From NCBI RefSeq assembly GCF_000150275.1, contig NW_002060964.1:757322-821321 (forward strand): a DNA stretch of 64,000 bases. Direction: 5' to 3'. The notes under the pieces are model-generated. The model worked only from the letters and a program-made list of their open reading frames with translations. It had not been told where the DNA came from and searched no databases. Position numbers and translations under genes: made by a program. Positions 14,610 to 27,790 of the stretch are shown in pieces (position 1 is the first letter of the stretch; the number at the start of each line of letters is the position of its first letter). This DNA comes from Trichoplax adhaerens (lineage: Eukaryota; Placozoa; Uniplacotomia; Trichoplacea; Trichoplacidae).

Positions 14610-14984
14610 TTGATTTAGTAAATATGTAGAATAAAATTATCTCATACTTAAATACGATCTAAATAATTACAACAATCCTTTCAGATCCAATATCCTATAG
14701 CTCAATTCTATCTAAAATTGAAGCGATACTGTAGAAATTATGCAAAGCTTTCAATAGAATATGTGCTATAGCCGCTACTGACAGGAATGAATCTTATATT
14801 TACATTTAATGGAAATTTATTGCCCAGATAAATTGCCAAATCATTGATTAATTACTAAAATTTTCAACGTTACAGTATCAATTACATTGTATTGGACTAA
14901 TATTTTATTATCTAAAAGAATTTTCACCTATACATAATTTAGCCTTAATCAATCAGAGTTATCATTTATCCTCCCCTTCTCAAT

Positions 14985-14990
14985 TTTATT
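14985..14990 (-). terminator. Candidate poly(A) signal for the unspliced SIX transcript
   Basis: AATAAA on the minus strand, about 33 bases past the TGA at 15023-15025. If the donor at 15048 is not used, the transcript could end here with a very short 3' UTR. Confidence 0.4.
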
Positions 14991-15022
14991 GAAAATGTCG
15001 ATACTTCTATATTATAATTTAA

Positions 15023-15784
15023 TCAAACAGGACTGAATGAACACTTACATGTGGTGCAACTTTTAGCACGGTCGCGTTGGCGTTTGTTTTTAAACCAGTT
15101 ACTAACTTGTACTTTAGTTAATGAGGCTGCTTCAGCAATGATAGCTTTCTCTTCCGATGTTGGATACGGATTACGTTGATAGTATTCTACTAACATTTTC
15201 CTAGATGACTCTTTGAATGAATACGTAATCTTCTCACCATCTGAAATTGTCAATGGTAATGGATACTTTTTCCTAACACGATACTTGGTCACAGCGTCCA
15301 ATTCTTTTCCTCGCGATTGCTTCTCTTCCAGATAATGTGCTTCTTTCCATAATTCTTGCAATTTAGGATGAAATTCGGAAGAAAATGGGTAATTTTCCAA
15401 AAGTTGATACAATTCTTCGAAATTGTGTTGATGGTAGGCAACTGTAGCTCGCGCTAACAAGATATTTTGATTGACTTTCAATTCATCATTGGGTGGCAAT
15501 GACCAAAGGAATGTGGCTAAGCGATCTATATGGTTTCTTTGCAATAAAATATTGCAAACTGAGGCAAATTGATCAGTTGAAAAATTTCCTATAGGTAAGG
15601 AAGAATAACCGTTAGCCAAAGATGAAAGTGATGGATGATATTGTTGATATTGTGATTGCGGTTGTTGTTTTGGATAAGGTTGCTTTGATGGCTGAAAACC
15701 ACTTAAGTAATTATAATTTAAAATTAAATTACTATTGGAATGTCGATGTTCAGGATAGCAATACATATAAGGAAGGTAGGCCAT
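15023..15784 (-). CDS. SIX-family homeobox transcription factor (SIX1/2-like)
   Basis: Sequence-specific nuclear transcription factor. In animals SIX proteins work with EYA and DACH partners in sensory, muscle and organ patterning. The 253-codon frame has a Tyr/Gln-rich leader (1-67), a SIX domain (about 68-182, with [14 protein letters not shown] and [11 protein letters not shown]) and a SIX-type homeodomain (about 183-242). The recognition helix holds [13 protein letters not shown], giving Trp48, Phe49, Lys50 and Asn51. The QVSNWFKN form favours SIX1/2 or SIX4/5 over SIX3/6 (which read QVGNWFKN), and HPKLQ favours SIX1/2. An oddity is the usual I-W-D-G before the homeodomain, which reads I-S-D-G here. 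The ATG at 15784 is the first in frame, with an in-frame TAA 15 bases upstream. A consensus donor GTAAGT starts at 15048, so the mature protein may leave this exon right after the homeodomain. Subfamily is less sure than family. Confidence 0.93.
   Translation of the reverse strand: MAYLPYMYCYPEHRHSNSNLILNYNYLSGFQPSKQPYPKQQPQSQYQQYHPSLSSLANGYSSLPIGNFSTDQFASVCNILLQRNHIDRLATFLWSLPPNDELKVNQNILLARATVAYHQHNFEELYQLLENYPFSSEFHPKLQELWKEAHYLEEKQSRGKELDAVTKYRVRKKYPLPLTISDGEKITYSFKESSRKMLVEYYQRNPYPTSEEKAIIAEAASLTKVQVSNWFKNKRQRDRAKSCTTCKCSFSPV
15043..15048 (-). other. Candidate splice donor just after the SIX homeodomain
   Basis: On the minus strand, exon sequence ending CACCACAT is followed by GTAAGT, a full donor consensus. 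Using it would remove the last residues (CKCSFSPV in the unspliced frame) and join a further exon not identified here. Many SIX genes have an intron shortly after the homeodomain, which makes the site plausible. Confidence 0.5.
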
Positions 15785-16200
15785 TTCTTCTTGATTTTAA
15801 CAATACTCACAGTTATGCTGATAGTTTTATCAGGAATACTTGGATTCTAATAGCACGTTATGGATTGCAACGTGATTGATGCTGTAATTAGAAAGCTTTA
15901 AATTCAGTCTTGATCGTGTAGTTATGTAATATATTTGGAAGTAAAGTTGATATTACTCTTATTATTCAGAAAATCTTAATATGAGAAGGTAGCAAGATAC
16001 CATGAGTTAAAAATAATGATGTTGTGTCCGGTATCGAAATCAATTTATAACTACGTTGTGAATTAAAAAGAGGAGGGGAAACCAGAGTAAAAGGAAGAGG
16101 TGGAGAATAGAAATGTTGATGATGATTTAGCAGACTTTGAGCCTGCATGGTAGAGAGGAGGAGTAAATAATATTAACAAATGGAGAGAATTGATGGCGCC
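15785..16200 (-). promoter_or_regulatory. SIX 5' flank with a purine-rich tract
   Basis: The sequence upstream of the SIX start. On the plus strand 16070-16113 is strongly purine-rich (AGGAGGGGAA, AAGGAAGAGGTGGAGA), so the coding strand is pyrimidine-rich there. Such tracts are common in animal promoters. No TATA box or defined factor site is claimed. Confidence 0.3.
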
Positions 16201-19200
16201 GAAGTGCTATATATTATGTCAATAATAAGAATGAAGAACAGTAATGAAGAAGAATATCACCTATTCAACTGAAAAGATGAAAAATAGTTGCATGTAGGGA
16301 GATCCCAGCATATTGTTTAATGACTCATATCACTACAAAATAGAAATCAACAAAGCATATTATCAGGATTCAATCTATTGTATCTGACAACTTGACGGCT
16401 ACATCTAAGTATGAATCATTCATTCGTCAGAATTGATAATAATTATATAGCACGATGAATATATGAGTATATTGTTATTCTCTATAGGCTTATCTTGTCT
16501 ACTGCTATCTTCAGGTATTTTCTTTTGTTGTTATTTATATTTTTTTATCCAATAAAATCGATTATCATTAAAAGTTACAACTATTCAAGAGTTTCTCCAT
16601 AAGATCTCCATAACGATAGATTAGAAATTTAATTTTGCTGATCAATTTTCCTAGCAGATTGATAGCTAACTTTATTTATATTTTATGATTTAGATATAGA
16701 AGTTGTAGGAAGTATTTTTCAACATTTATTAGCTCTCTAGATAGGCAAAATGAATACGTGTGACAATCTGATAATCAATAATGTCAATATTATCTCATCT
16801 ATAGTTAAAATTGGACGAAGTAGTGTCGCCGCCGATATGATCAACAGTCTTCCTTCGCTTCCCAAACACCCACTCACCTTCCATCACTTTTGTAACGTCA
16901 TCGTCGTATCCGACTAAAAAGTTTATTTTATGGATTATTACCGCTCTATGTTTATTATAGTCTACTTTTATCGAATCATGAATCAGGCACAATAAGTAGA
17001 GTATGCATTGGTCATATCTCATTGGTGAGAAGTGGAAATATTTTGCAGTTTGGACATCAATGAATTATGAAAGTAATGACATTGCCAACTTTCAGTACCC
17101 GTTTTCTACATATTATTATGGTCAAGACTTAGATCTAGTATTTTTTAAATTTTTAATTACTATTCATAATGAATATGCGCATATACAATATAATATTAAA
17201 TAGACTGATTGATTAATTGATTGATTGATTAATTGATTGATTGATGTTTTATTTTTTTCTTAAATTTAATCCGTTGGTCGGTATTCGAAAGGAAAGAAAA
17301 CAACTACAGATATACATGTTATCTTATTTCATTTATTTGAATTCTCCTCTAACTTATTATTTTAAAATTGATACTTTATAGAGTCAGCTGTTGATAGCAA
17401 TTAATTTAAATGACGTGAATAAGTCGACTAGATATATCAACTAAATCGACTAGAAATTAAAAAATGAATAGATAATCTATAAATCTTAATGTAACTAAAT
17501 ACTATCTATCGCTGTTCTACTTTATAGAAATAAGATCATTCTAACTATTGATTCAATAGACGATGCATGATCCTATTTCTGTGTATTCTCATTGAAACCA
17601 GATTATAAATTCTCAAAATGAGAACTATTATTTAACAACAAAGTATTATTTGATGACATTCAACATGCCATGACATGATTATCAAAAGATGTAAACAATT
17701 ATCTAATACCAAATTCTACTCCATTCTAGTATTATCCTGATTTGATCTTTATTGCTTATCAAGCATTAAGTCAATATTTTATTTATACAAGGAAGTAGTT
17801 CAATTTTGAATATCCTACATCTTGTATCGTCACATGTCCATCATATTCTCATCAAATGAAATAGATATTTCTCCTATGTTGAATTAATCGAATTTCGATC
17901 ATGCTTAAAAATATCAGGCAGGATATCGTGAATTATTTAGTAAACATGACATCTAAAGCCGATAGCCTTTATCGATAGTAAAGTCTTTAAAAGCTACAAA
18001 CGAATCAATTACTTCGGATCGAATTCGCCTAACATTATTGCTAGCCTTTGTTCTTTATATTTTTGACAATCTCATTTATTGCAATATGAGAATATCGTAT
18101 GCAGGCCAGTATTTTCTGAAACTAGCAGATCCATGACAGCGCTTGAAATCCAGTTCTAAAAGAAATGTTTAGCGGTAGCCGTAACGAATATACGCGAATT
18201 TACTGTTGATATGAATATTACGAGTATAATAATATCGAAAATCTTATATTTGGCATCTAGCTTACAATGTAATTTATCATAATTTGATTGCTGTCAACTA
18301 TTAATCAGTAGGCTAGCTTAATAGCATTAATTGCATATCGTTTCATAATTCAAGGTTTCATAGCTACCTTTTCTCCATTATTGATCGGTATAGCAACCTT
18401 TTTGATCAAATAATAAGCAAAGTATTCAAGACCTTTGAGGAGAGGACAAATTAGTTCCCTAAATTTTTCAATCTAAAAATTTCTTTTATGAACTCAATTT
18501 ACAATAAAAACAGTTAAAATCATCCAGTTTAATTTTAATGTAGTTTCTAACGAAGAAATCGAAGCGATTTAATACCATAACTGTTGAATAATAAAATTAC
18601 TGGGAATATATCGTATTTCATCAAGCTTGGCTTCGAGATGAAGATCATTGAGTAATGGTATGGTTAAAGCTATACAACTCGAACTAAAAGTAGAAATGAT
18701 TTGTCAAAACCATCATACGCATATCTAAGCCTATATAGGTTGATTTAGAAACTTTGCCTAGCTTGGAATTAAAGTTGCAAATGCTTAATAGTCATAACGT
18801 TGTCGTTGTTTAATGACCATAATTAAAAAGCAGGCACAGTATTATTCATATCTTTTTACAATAACATAAGGATATTCTTGCTTTCTAGATACTGTTGCGG
18901 CTAATACTGACGATAAGACAGTCAACCAGTAAGATCTTTAAATTCCAGTAATAATATAATATGAGACTGCTACAACTTAAAGCTTGATTGCATGATTGCA
19001 TTGTTACATTAACAATTCATTTTGCTGCCTCAAAAGAACTTTGATTATCCAGCAGGTCAATTAACCGTAAGTAGTTAATTATTATCTAGAATAGAATAAT
19101 TGCCGTTTCATTCACTGATTTGAACTGTAACTGGAAGAGCTTAATTAATAGAAGTACAATGTAGAATTAACCCTATAAACTAACAAAAGTATCAATGTGC

Positions 19201-22200
19201 AGTAGTCTAATTCATGAGTTGACTAAACAATCCTCATAAAAATTATCTATAGAAAATGTTTCATTTTTAAAATCTATATTCGTTAATAGAGTATTTCTTG
19301 GCAGCGTTATGATTTACAATTATGAATTAACGATGTATCATCATACGCGCTTTTTAGGACCAGTTAAAAGAAATTTGGTGCATTGTCAATTTCTTCACTG
19401 CTACCCTATCCAGGTTTATGGTCCTAAAATGACTTTCATATAATATGTTTGCCTAAATTTAATCCAGATGAAAAGTCGAGAATAACGATATAATTTGCGG
19501 ATCCAAATATCTTAGTTTTATAAATGGGAGAAAATTTTGTGATATGTATGAAATTTTTCTCTCCTAGGAAAATTTATTACAGTTCTTATAATATTTTGCA
19601 TTTATTACTAGTATTTAGCATAATGAAAAAATGAATTTTTCCATCAAAAATGGCAACAAGGAGAATATAAACGTGATTCTTATACAGATGCATTGGTACG
19701 AACGATACTAATAAATCTATTGATCATTGGGTACTGTTATAAATATTTTGGATCCATATTGAGATTATAATTGATCCAATCTGCAATCCATATTTCTTGT
19801 TTTGAGGATTTTAAGTAGCGGATTTGAAATTTTAAAAGGTAAATAGAGTAGTGTAAAGGGCCATAACGATGCAGTATCATTTGGGAATTAATTGTAATTT
19901 AAGTTGAAAGATGATCAACATCGAAATTATATTTATAGTCTTAGTAAAATAAGGAGACTTAGAATGTGCTAAATATTGATTAACTGTAGATTGCTTTGGT
20001 TAGGAGAATTATCACGGACTATTGTTATAAGTAGGTTATCTGAATAAGAAATACATCTAAAAGTATGCATGCTATTTAACTTTGAAGTTTATGGTTAGTA
20101 TTAGGTTGTTGCTTATATCGATCAAGTGAATATCATACATGTTCTATCTGTGAACTAGAACTGAGATACCGGTTATGATTATGGTGAATATCTGCCAATT
20201 TTGCTAACCATTGACTTTTCTCTATATTGACGAAGCAGATACCGGTAGTAATCGGAAATTGCGAAGCTGGCTTATATTTCATCAAATATCGTCAGATTGG
20301 CAGTAAGCTAAAACTGTAGTCCACAATCTTCCTAGAAGATACTTGACTTTAATTAATAAAATTTCTACAATATTTTAGTTGTGATTTGCCAACATATCTA
20401 TTATCCAAATATCAATTAAAAAGGGTAAAATTAGATAAAGTTGATAGCTGATATTCTACTGTCTTACGGTTCCTTTCAAATTTCAAGTAGTAGTTTTCCG
20501 GACTACTAAGACGGCTCAAAATTTTTATTTCGGGAATAGTTGCCGAATTAAAATCCCCTTCCTGATACAACAACAGCACAATTATTACTTATATTCTCAT
20601 CTTCTTTGATAGAAATTATTATGATCCTTTGAATCAAGATGAAGTCTATAATGATTTGGCTACAATTTATTTCCTGTTTTATAGGCAATTATGAAGTAAA
20701 TAATTATTTGTCATTAAAGTCAATCATATTTGTGCGTGATGCTTACAACTAGTACCGTAAAATTATCAGTTCATCACGCAACTATAATCGGTACACAAGG
20801 CTGGCAGATGGTGAACATACGATTCCTGAAATCTATAGTAATTTCATAATATGGAACCATTGTTAATACATTTATAATTAATGATCCGTAAGTCCTATTT
20901 CAGTTTAATGGATTATCATCTAAGACCTTTTAGCTGTAGCGCCATTTATTAAGGATGTAAGATCCTGGAGAATCAACTTTAGTGTCAATTGTCTAGAATA
21001 GCATGCTTTTTTATTTTGATTGCGTATTGGTTATAACTGCTTCCTATTAAATGTTACTACTGAATGGAACATTATTGAATATAATTTCTAGATAGATGAC
21101 TAAATATCTGTCTTATTTAGGCGAATACGGTAATAGACCTCGAACTCTGCCTTATACCTGCAGTATATTGTATGATGTAGGTTATAAACGAGAGTAGTTA
21201 TAAACATTTTTACGAATTGATCAATACTATTTATATTGTAAGGTCAACAGCTATGACCCTATAATGATAATAAACAATCTTTTACTGGTAAGTACGTTAT
21301 TTATTTAACCTGGATTCCAGCTAGAAGGTCAATCTAACGATGACTAAAAAGTAGATGCAGCGATTTGAATAGAACTACTAATCGGAATATTAGCTAACGT
21401 CGGATAGTTTAAATGATTTGAATGTAATATTGATCAATTTAATGATATTTAGGGAGATTTAAAAAATATTACCTCGCTTGGCTGTTTGCCATTGTAACAA
21501 ATTTACATCTTTCATGAAACGCTGATTTTAATTTTGGTAGTCATTTAGCAGTATTAGAATAAATAATTTTGTCTCCATGGATTGCGGTCTTGTCCGATTT
21601 CATGACTAATATAAAATTCTGAAATTATTTTAGTCTTCAAATTTATAGTGTAGAATTGAAATATAGATTATATTGTTTTAGCCATAACGTATGGCTTTAT
21701 TAATACGATAAGACGGAGAAAAGCTGTAACGAATTTCATATGGGATAAATTGACAAATGAAGATCTATTATAGAAAGCTATAACTATTATAAACAAGTGA
21801 TAGAGGAGAAAAATTACCCTATTTACTGTTCCGGTAGGATACCTTCCATGTTGTTCTATTTAGTTCATATTCAAGGTAGGCTTATTTATTAGATTTCTTT
21901 GAGCGAGATGATTTATTTATTATTATTGCGTTTGCAAGTTTGACATATTCAATTTGTATCAACTGCCACGATGCAGACAGAATTAGTTCAAGTTGATTTC
22001 TCCTAAATATTTTAATTTTGAACAAAATTAATTGATTACATATTTAAGAAATTGTAGCGTACATCAATTACTAATCTTCTTATTACATAAAATTTAAACA
22101 ATATCTTAAGATCCTACGGCTTTTATTGTGCGTTTAAATTATCTAAGGTTTATAATAAACTCATTCTATAAACTGTGGATTGAAAGGCCTTGCTTCACTA

Positions 22201-25200
22201 TACTTCTAGATGCCATAACTTTTACGACACAATTGAGCCAGTAGGATACTATATTATAAATCGTAATTGCAGTTATTCTACGATTCTATATATGACATAT
22301 ATAATTAAGTATCATTTGGGAAATTGTATTAAATGAAATAATTAATTGATTAATAGATTGATTAATAGGTAAATAGATAATATACTAATTTGTAGGATAT
22401 TCCCCACTCCTTTAAGGTAAAGATTGATTACTGGTGTTGGCGTCAAGATTGATTCAATACTGTCTCATCTTTAACTATTAGTGATTTATAGCATAATAAA
22501 ATCTATTTGTTTGCATTTAATAAAAGACCATTAAGATATTGTATATAATCCTTCTTTATGTTCAAAATTTTCTTTGATTATTACTGTGCAATGGGTGATC
22601 AATTGATTTCAGAAAATTAATTTCAGCTGCGTTGTAATGATTTCAATGCAATAAAACATACAAAACGGATGAATTACAATCTTTATTACTATGGATAAAT
22701 ATATACCTGATAGCATGATAATGATGAAAACTGTTAATGAAGTTAATTATAAAGGATTCTAATTTATCGCTATAACGAGTCTGATATAGCAGGAGTTTGC
22801 TATCGAATTTTGTCTAATATTGGGCACCCTCTGGTTACTAAATCGACATATTAGCCTCTCATATTCATTTAATCGCATAGAGCAAAAATATTTAATGCTT
22901 AAATTAAGATGGAGCCATAAATATCAGGATGAAAATCCCTTACTTTGCTATCGAGTCTTATACCGATGCCATTTCTTATAGTACTACTCTCTGTAAGCCA
23001 TCCAAATTCTTATGTAGCTATACAGGTTTATAAGAATTACCTATCTAGATTTACTTATTAATTGTAAATTGTAGACTATGAGGAGACAGCGCGGGGACAG
23101 GTGCCTACTAGTTGGCTTTATTTGCCATACTTATCATTCTACCCTACCTATCTAATGTATTTGTCGTCAATTTATTCAGATGTCTCTAATATAATTTATC
23201 CGAATTGAATTACATTTTTTTATTCACGAAGCAAATTCATCTTATCAAAATTATGGACTAAAATATCCAATTTTTATTAGGATGTTATTGACGCTGATAT
23301 TACGATTGATCAAGTTCAGTTACCGTTTTAGTTCTAAGAATTTGATAATATTGAGCTCGGCTTGATAGCATGAAAGCAGAGCATTCTTGATTGAATAGAT
23401 ATGAATGCGTATACTAATGAGCCAACGAAATGAATTACATATCTAGCTGATAATTTATTGATCAACATGTATTAAAATATGAAAGGAGAGCAAAACTAAG
23501 TACGCCATTAAATGGTAGAGACGTCCAAGATAGAAATTATATCCGTTTTGATACGCATCATTAATAATACTAATTGTCTAGTCATCATAGCAATGAAAAT
23601 ATTAGAAAAGTGAGCAGTCAAATTCTGCTTTCCGCAAAACTAACCTTCGATTTTTAGCCCTAAGTTATGTCATTGACGACACGAAGGTTTAAATGATGAT
23701 CATTTCCGATATTATGTTGATCAGAGATGATAGGCAATAGACACGTTAGTCGTCTACAGCTACAATATCGAATTATCTTGTTTTGATCTTGACCAAAATT
23801 ATCCTGATAAGAGAAGGGTATTAATAGCACAGACGATACGCAAAGCATTCTTAATATCAAATTACACACAACAATTAATTGATGTATTCCGTGTCTGGGT
23901 TGGAGCCAATGTCATGAATTATATATGGAATAGTACATGGATCATTTACTTATTTAATTAATAATATTTTTTCTTATAATGCCAGTCACTATGAGAGTGA
24001 AATTCAGGCAGACGTCTATTTGATTGTTATTTATGTTTATAATTTTAGCTTGATAGCTAGGTATGTCTTCATTCCAACTCATATCTTAACAAAAATTAGT
24101 TAAGCTATAACAGGATATATGATGTTAACAGTTCGCTACCGAAATAAGTTATGTTATGAATTAACATCCTATTGTCCTACGTCTAGTTAAGATCATAAAA
24201 CAGGACCGACTTCCTTCAATGAATATCGATTCAAAATAGGATGCATTCGAACATTTTCGAATCATAGGACCGTTCTTCAGGTCTAAGAACTTTAACATAA
24301 TTCAAGATGGAAAAAATTCGTAATTATCTCCGTAAGAATTACTTTACATCATGCTATAGTTTAGTTTAGTTTAGAATTTGATGCCATCCTCAAATCTCTT
24401 CTAATTTTCATTTGTCTAGATATAGTATAATTTAACATGAAAAAGAATATGATTTCACAGAATATGATTCGCAGCCTAACTATAAAGGTTCGTGTATGAG
24501 GTTAATGTAGGTCAGTATCTTGAATTCATTTAAAATAAAAAAAAACTTTAATAATGGATTTTTATATTACTGCTATGATAGCCAAACGTATTTAGATGCC
24601 TCTCATTTTCGATTTTATTACTAACCAACTTCTCTCATGTTTCCTACACAAAAAAGTTGCACTTACAATTAGAATTACTGAGCACAGTATGTCATTATGA
24701 AGATGATTGGTAATACTAAGCAAGTGATCGCGTAAATCTGGATTAAAAATGTAATTGGTGATACAACAACTTCGACATTGCGCAACGTGTAGGCTTAAAT
24801 TGTACAGAAAATTCGTGTATGTTCTTCCTGTAGACTTGATCATCGATGCCATATTCGTCATTTCCATCACGTAACAATGGAAAGATTAAAAAAATAATAA
24901 ACATGATCGATATAGACTTTGTTGCTATTGTCATTTGATTAAATAAATTATGTTTTGTAAATTTGATCCGATTGATATTATAAAATAATCAGTACCGGAA
25001 TTATTGCAAAGGAATAACAACCTACAATATTGCACTGGCTATATTATCATAATATCGATACAATTTAATTCTAGATATCTTTCGTGTCTGCATAAATTGT
25101 TTGAGAGAATCAATAAATTCCGTGTTATAAACATTAGTAATACTGTAGGTGATAATGGATAGTTTATCATCGCTGAGTCATAAGACTCTATTCACTTTTC

Positions 25201-25550
25201 ATGACGCTACTCCTAACATATGAACATACTAATATTGATATTGATAAGAATATTTTAAAGCTATTCTTTTTTGCAAATCAAGAATACCAACATGAAAATA
25301 TAATAAGATCGATTCATCATTTACCAGGTATAAAAATTTGTGCTGAGGTATAAATATTAATGCCTTACTGTTGTTATTGAAATACGGGTACAATATAAGA
25401 ACGATTAATAGGATAATATTTAAATCAATTTATAGCTAGTGCATAGATCTCTAGTTAGGGAATTCTCTTAGTAGTCCTTGCACTAGTGAAGATTTACGTT
25501 GTAGTTAAGCTAAAGTTATGATAGATCAAATTTATAGCTTTAATTCAATT
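16201..25550. other. Gene-poor AT-rich region between SIX and the old duplication
   Basis: About 9.3 kb with no supported gene. A run of TTGATTGA/TTAATTGA microsatellite lies at about 17204-17246. Open frames of 60-92 codons at 16795-17022, 23660-23869 and 24592-24934 (minus strand) have no domain. Two of them begin with signal-peptide-like stretches and are discussed under findings. Confidence 0.45.
17204..17246. repeat. (TTGATTGA)-type microsatellite
   Basis: Irregular run of GATT/TGAT tetranucleotides interrupted by TTAA steps. Confidence 0.8.
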
Positions 25551-25554
25551 ACGT

Positions 25555-25940
25555 TATCTTCAACTTTATCGATGAAGTAGCATCTAACATGCCAGTAAAA
25601 TGTCTGGACATGACTTTGCTTACTTTATTTTATATTTATCGCTGCCACTTAAGTTTTCCGTCTTTAAATTACGTTTCACGCTTCTGATATTACATTAGTT
25701 ATCATATGTTATTCACATTAAAATATGAAGTAATAGTTTACATCATTTATCTTCGACTAGGTCGATAAAGCAGCATTTAAAAATGTCAACAGAATTTCTG
25801 TACATGGCCTTTAATTACCTTATTTATATTTAAATCGTTGCAGCTTATTTTTTAGTTTTAAAATCACCTTTCATACTTGCGATATTATTTTAGTTTATCA
25901 TATGTTACTCATTTTTAATCATGAATAACGATTTACACTT
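25555..25940. repeat. Old 189-bp tandem duplication
   Basis: Two adjacent diverged copies begin TATCTTCAACTTTATCGATGA and TATCTTCGACTAGGTCGATA. The matches continue through ATGTC..GGACATG / ATTTC..TACATGG, ATTTATCG/TTAAATCG, and end in TATCATATGTTA followed by a T-rich tail. Neither copy is open. Function unknown; it may be a fragment of an old repeat. Confidence 0.7.
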
Positions 25941-26487
25941 TACCATAGTAATTACCTCTTTATAAGATGTCATTATCTAATACTATATTTATATCGTAAC
26001 ATATAAATGTCTCCTTTCAGTCTATTCTAAGAATGGACTAAAATTGATAACTATATACTCGTATTGTCGTTCGTATGTACTCCAGTGATATCATCTTGAC
26101 GAAATTGATTTTGCTGTATGGGTTAGTATATGCTAATTAAAGTCCTCATGCCTGGATATATTATTGTTAAAGTTATGAGATAAGAATCACATATTTTTAC
26201 AGGTAGGAATGCATTTCTGGATAAAAGCACCTCGCACCATAATCCATGACCTGCCAATGGATTGTTATAATTAATTAGTTTCGATAGTAATTTGTAAGTT
26301 ATACTAACAATAATAGTTAGGTTTATTTTCAGCCTACAATCGAGCATCTCTTAGATCTACAATGACTCATGATACAAAATTTTTCACCTTGGCATATGAA
26401 ATAGCTATAGTAGTAAAATAAATAGGATGAGTATTGATATTTACTACCAACAATGCTTCAAAATATTTTTCACCATAGCGTTAAGAT

Positions 26488-26505
26488 TGATAGATTAATC
26501 TATCA
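26488..26505. repeat. Perfect 18-bp palindrome
   Basis: TGATAGATTAATCTATCA reads the same on both strands with no loop. Possibly a dimeric factor site or chance in AT-rich DNA. Confidence 0.8.
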
Positions 26506-27188
26506 TACACACTCACAGTATACGCGCTAGATGATGGTGTAATTTAATGAGGTGTTGTCCATGATTCTTTTCTGAGAATGATTTACAGAAGAAATCTTTT
26601 CCTGAAAGAAATTATAATATAGCTAGGTCTTTATCTTAGACAATTAAAATTGGCATCAATACCAGATAATAGATGAAAACGCAATAACATTAGGTATATC
26701 TGTATCATAACGGTTTAAGGTTGAAATATTTATCGATACAACAATTAAATCCGCGAAAAATATGAATCCAATCTAGATCCAATTTATCCGATAGAATTGC
26801 ATCATTCGTTACTAAAAGTGATAACAATACCATACATGCAGCTAACGAAATTGGAGAAAAATTTGTCGTTGGAAACGAGATTTATTAGTTATTTCTAATC
26901 AATATTTACCAAGTAAATAAAAAAAACTATAATTAGAAAGAAGTCTTAGCTATCAGCAATTGCAAATCAAATTTATTAGACCTAAAATGATGTCAATATT
27001 TATGAACTATTTTGTAACTGTGTCAAAGACTGTAATATACTATTTAAGGGATAATATACAGGAGTTCCTTGTAGGCTATGTACCCTTTCGCTCCTGATTG
27101 GATCTGATGAAAAAAATAATTACCGTACTCTTTATGATGATTCAATAATGTAGCAGATTAACCACGCCCACGAGTGCACTAGCCATCA

Positions 27189-27216
27189 TTAATAATTAAT
27201 TAATTAATTAATTAAT
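27189..27216. repeat. (TTAA)n microsatellite
   Basis: About seven tandem TAAT units. Confidence 0.9.
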
Positions 27217-27750
27217 TCTCTATTTCGAAGTTAGAATTCATCAGGCAACTATTATGCTACCGATGGCCTCGGCATTAAATAGTATCATCAGTAATCGGAT
27301 AATCCTGGATTAGGATCTGTCGTCCTATTACCGACATGAACAACATTTAAAACCACTAAAAAGGGGGAATGTTTCGCTATCGCGACTTACGAAGGTTTGC
27401 GTTGGCACGTTAGTAAAAACATCAAGTTGTATTGTTGGTATCATCGCAATAGTATCTTCTACGTCTTTGCTTGTCCATTTATTAAGACAAGTCTAGTAGA
27501 TAGATAAGAATTTTTCAGGGTGTCGCGATAAAATTAATAGCGTTCAGAATATGAAATCAATTTGGCCCTTAGTACTATGGGTTATTTACATTTCGATAAC
27601 TAACTAGTGTGGTACGCAGATCCTGAATTTAAGAAAAATAAAATGCTGTTCAAAATATTATTTCATTGCTTGTTTTTATTTAAAAGAAAAATTGAATTCA
27701 ACGTTCAAACGTTTTCTACGCATACCAATACAATTTATATTAATACACTG

Positions 27751-27790
27751 TGATATATATATATATATATATATACATATACATGTATGT
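27751..27790. repeat. (TA)n microsatellite
   Basis: An uninterrupted AT dinucleotide run followed by ATACATG steps. It makes a Tyr/Ile/Met-rich open frame on the minus strand (27740-27985), which is not considered a gene. Confidence 0.9.

Larger units (their letters stand above)
4271..15022. other. Long gene-poor AT-rich region downstream of the SIX gene
   Basis: About 10.7 kb in which I see no coding exon, RNA gene or mobile element. Longest open frames are 60-85 codons and look random. One of them, 8625-8882 plus strand, is hydrophobic but has no recognisable domain. A strong short hairpin sits at 14575-14609. The stretch could hold distal enhancers of the SIX gene, but nothing in the sequence proves it. 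Confidence 0.5.

Noticed and set aside
15622-15879. Plus-strand ORF overlapping the SIX gene
   Set aside because: Antisense shadow of the SIX leader region; no domain and no supporting signals.
15966-16148. Minus-strand ORF upstream of SIX as an extra N-terminal exon
   Set aside because: Starts MQAQSLLNHHQHFYSPPLPF, suggestive at first, but no donor/acceptor pair into the SIX frame was found and the SIX ATG has an in-frame stop upstream.
16795-17022. 75-codon minus-strand ORF with slightly higher GC
   Set aside because: No recognisable domain and no splice partners.
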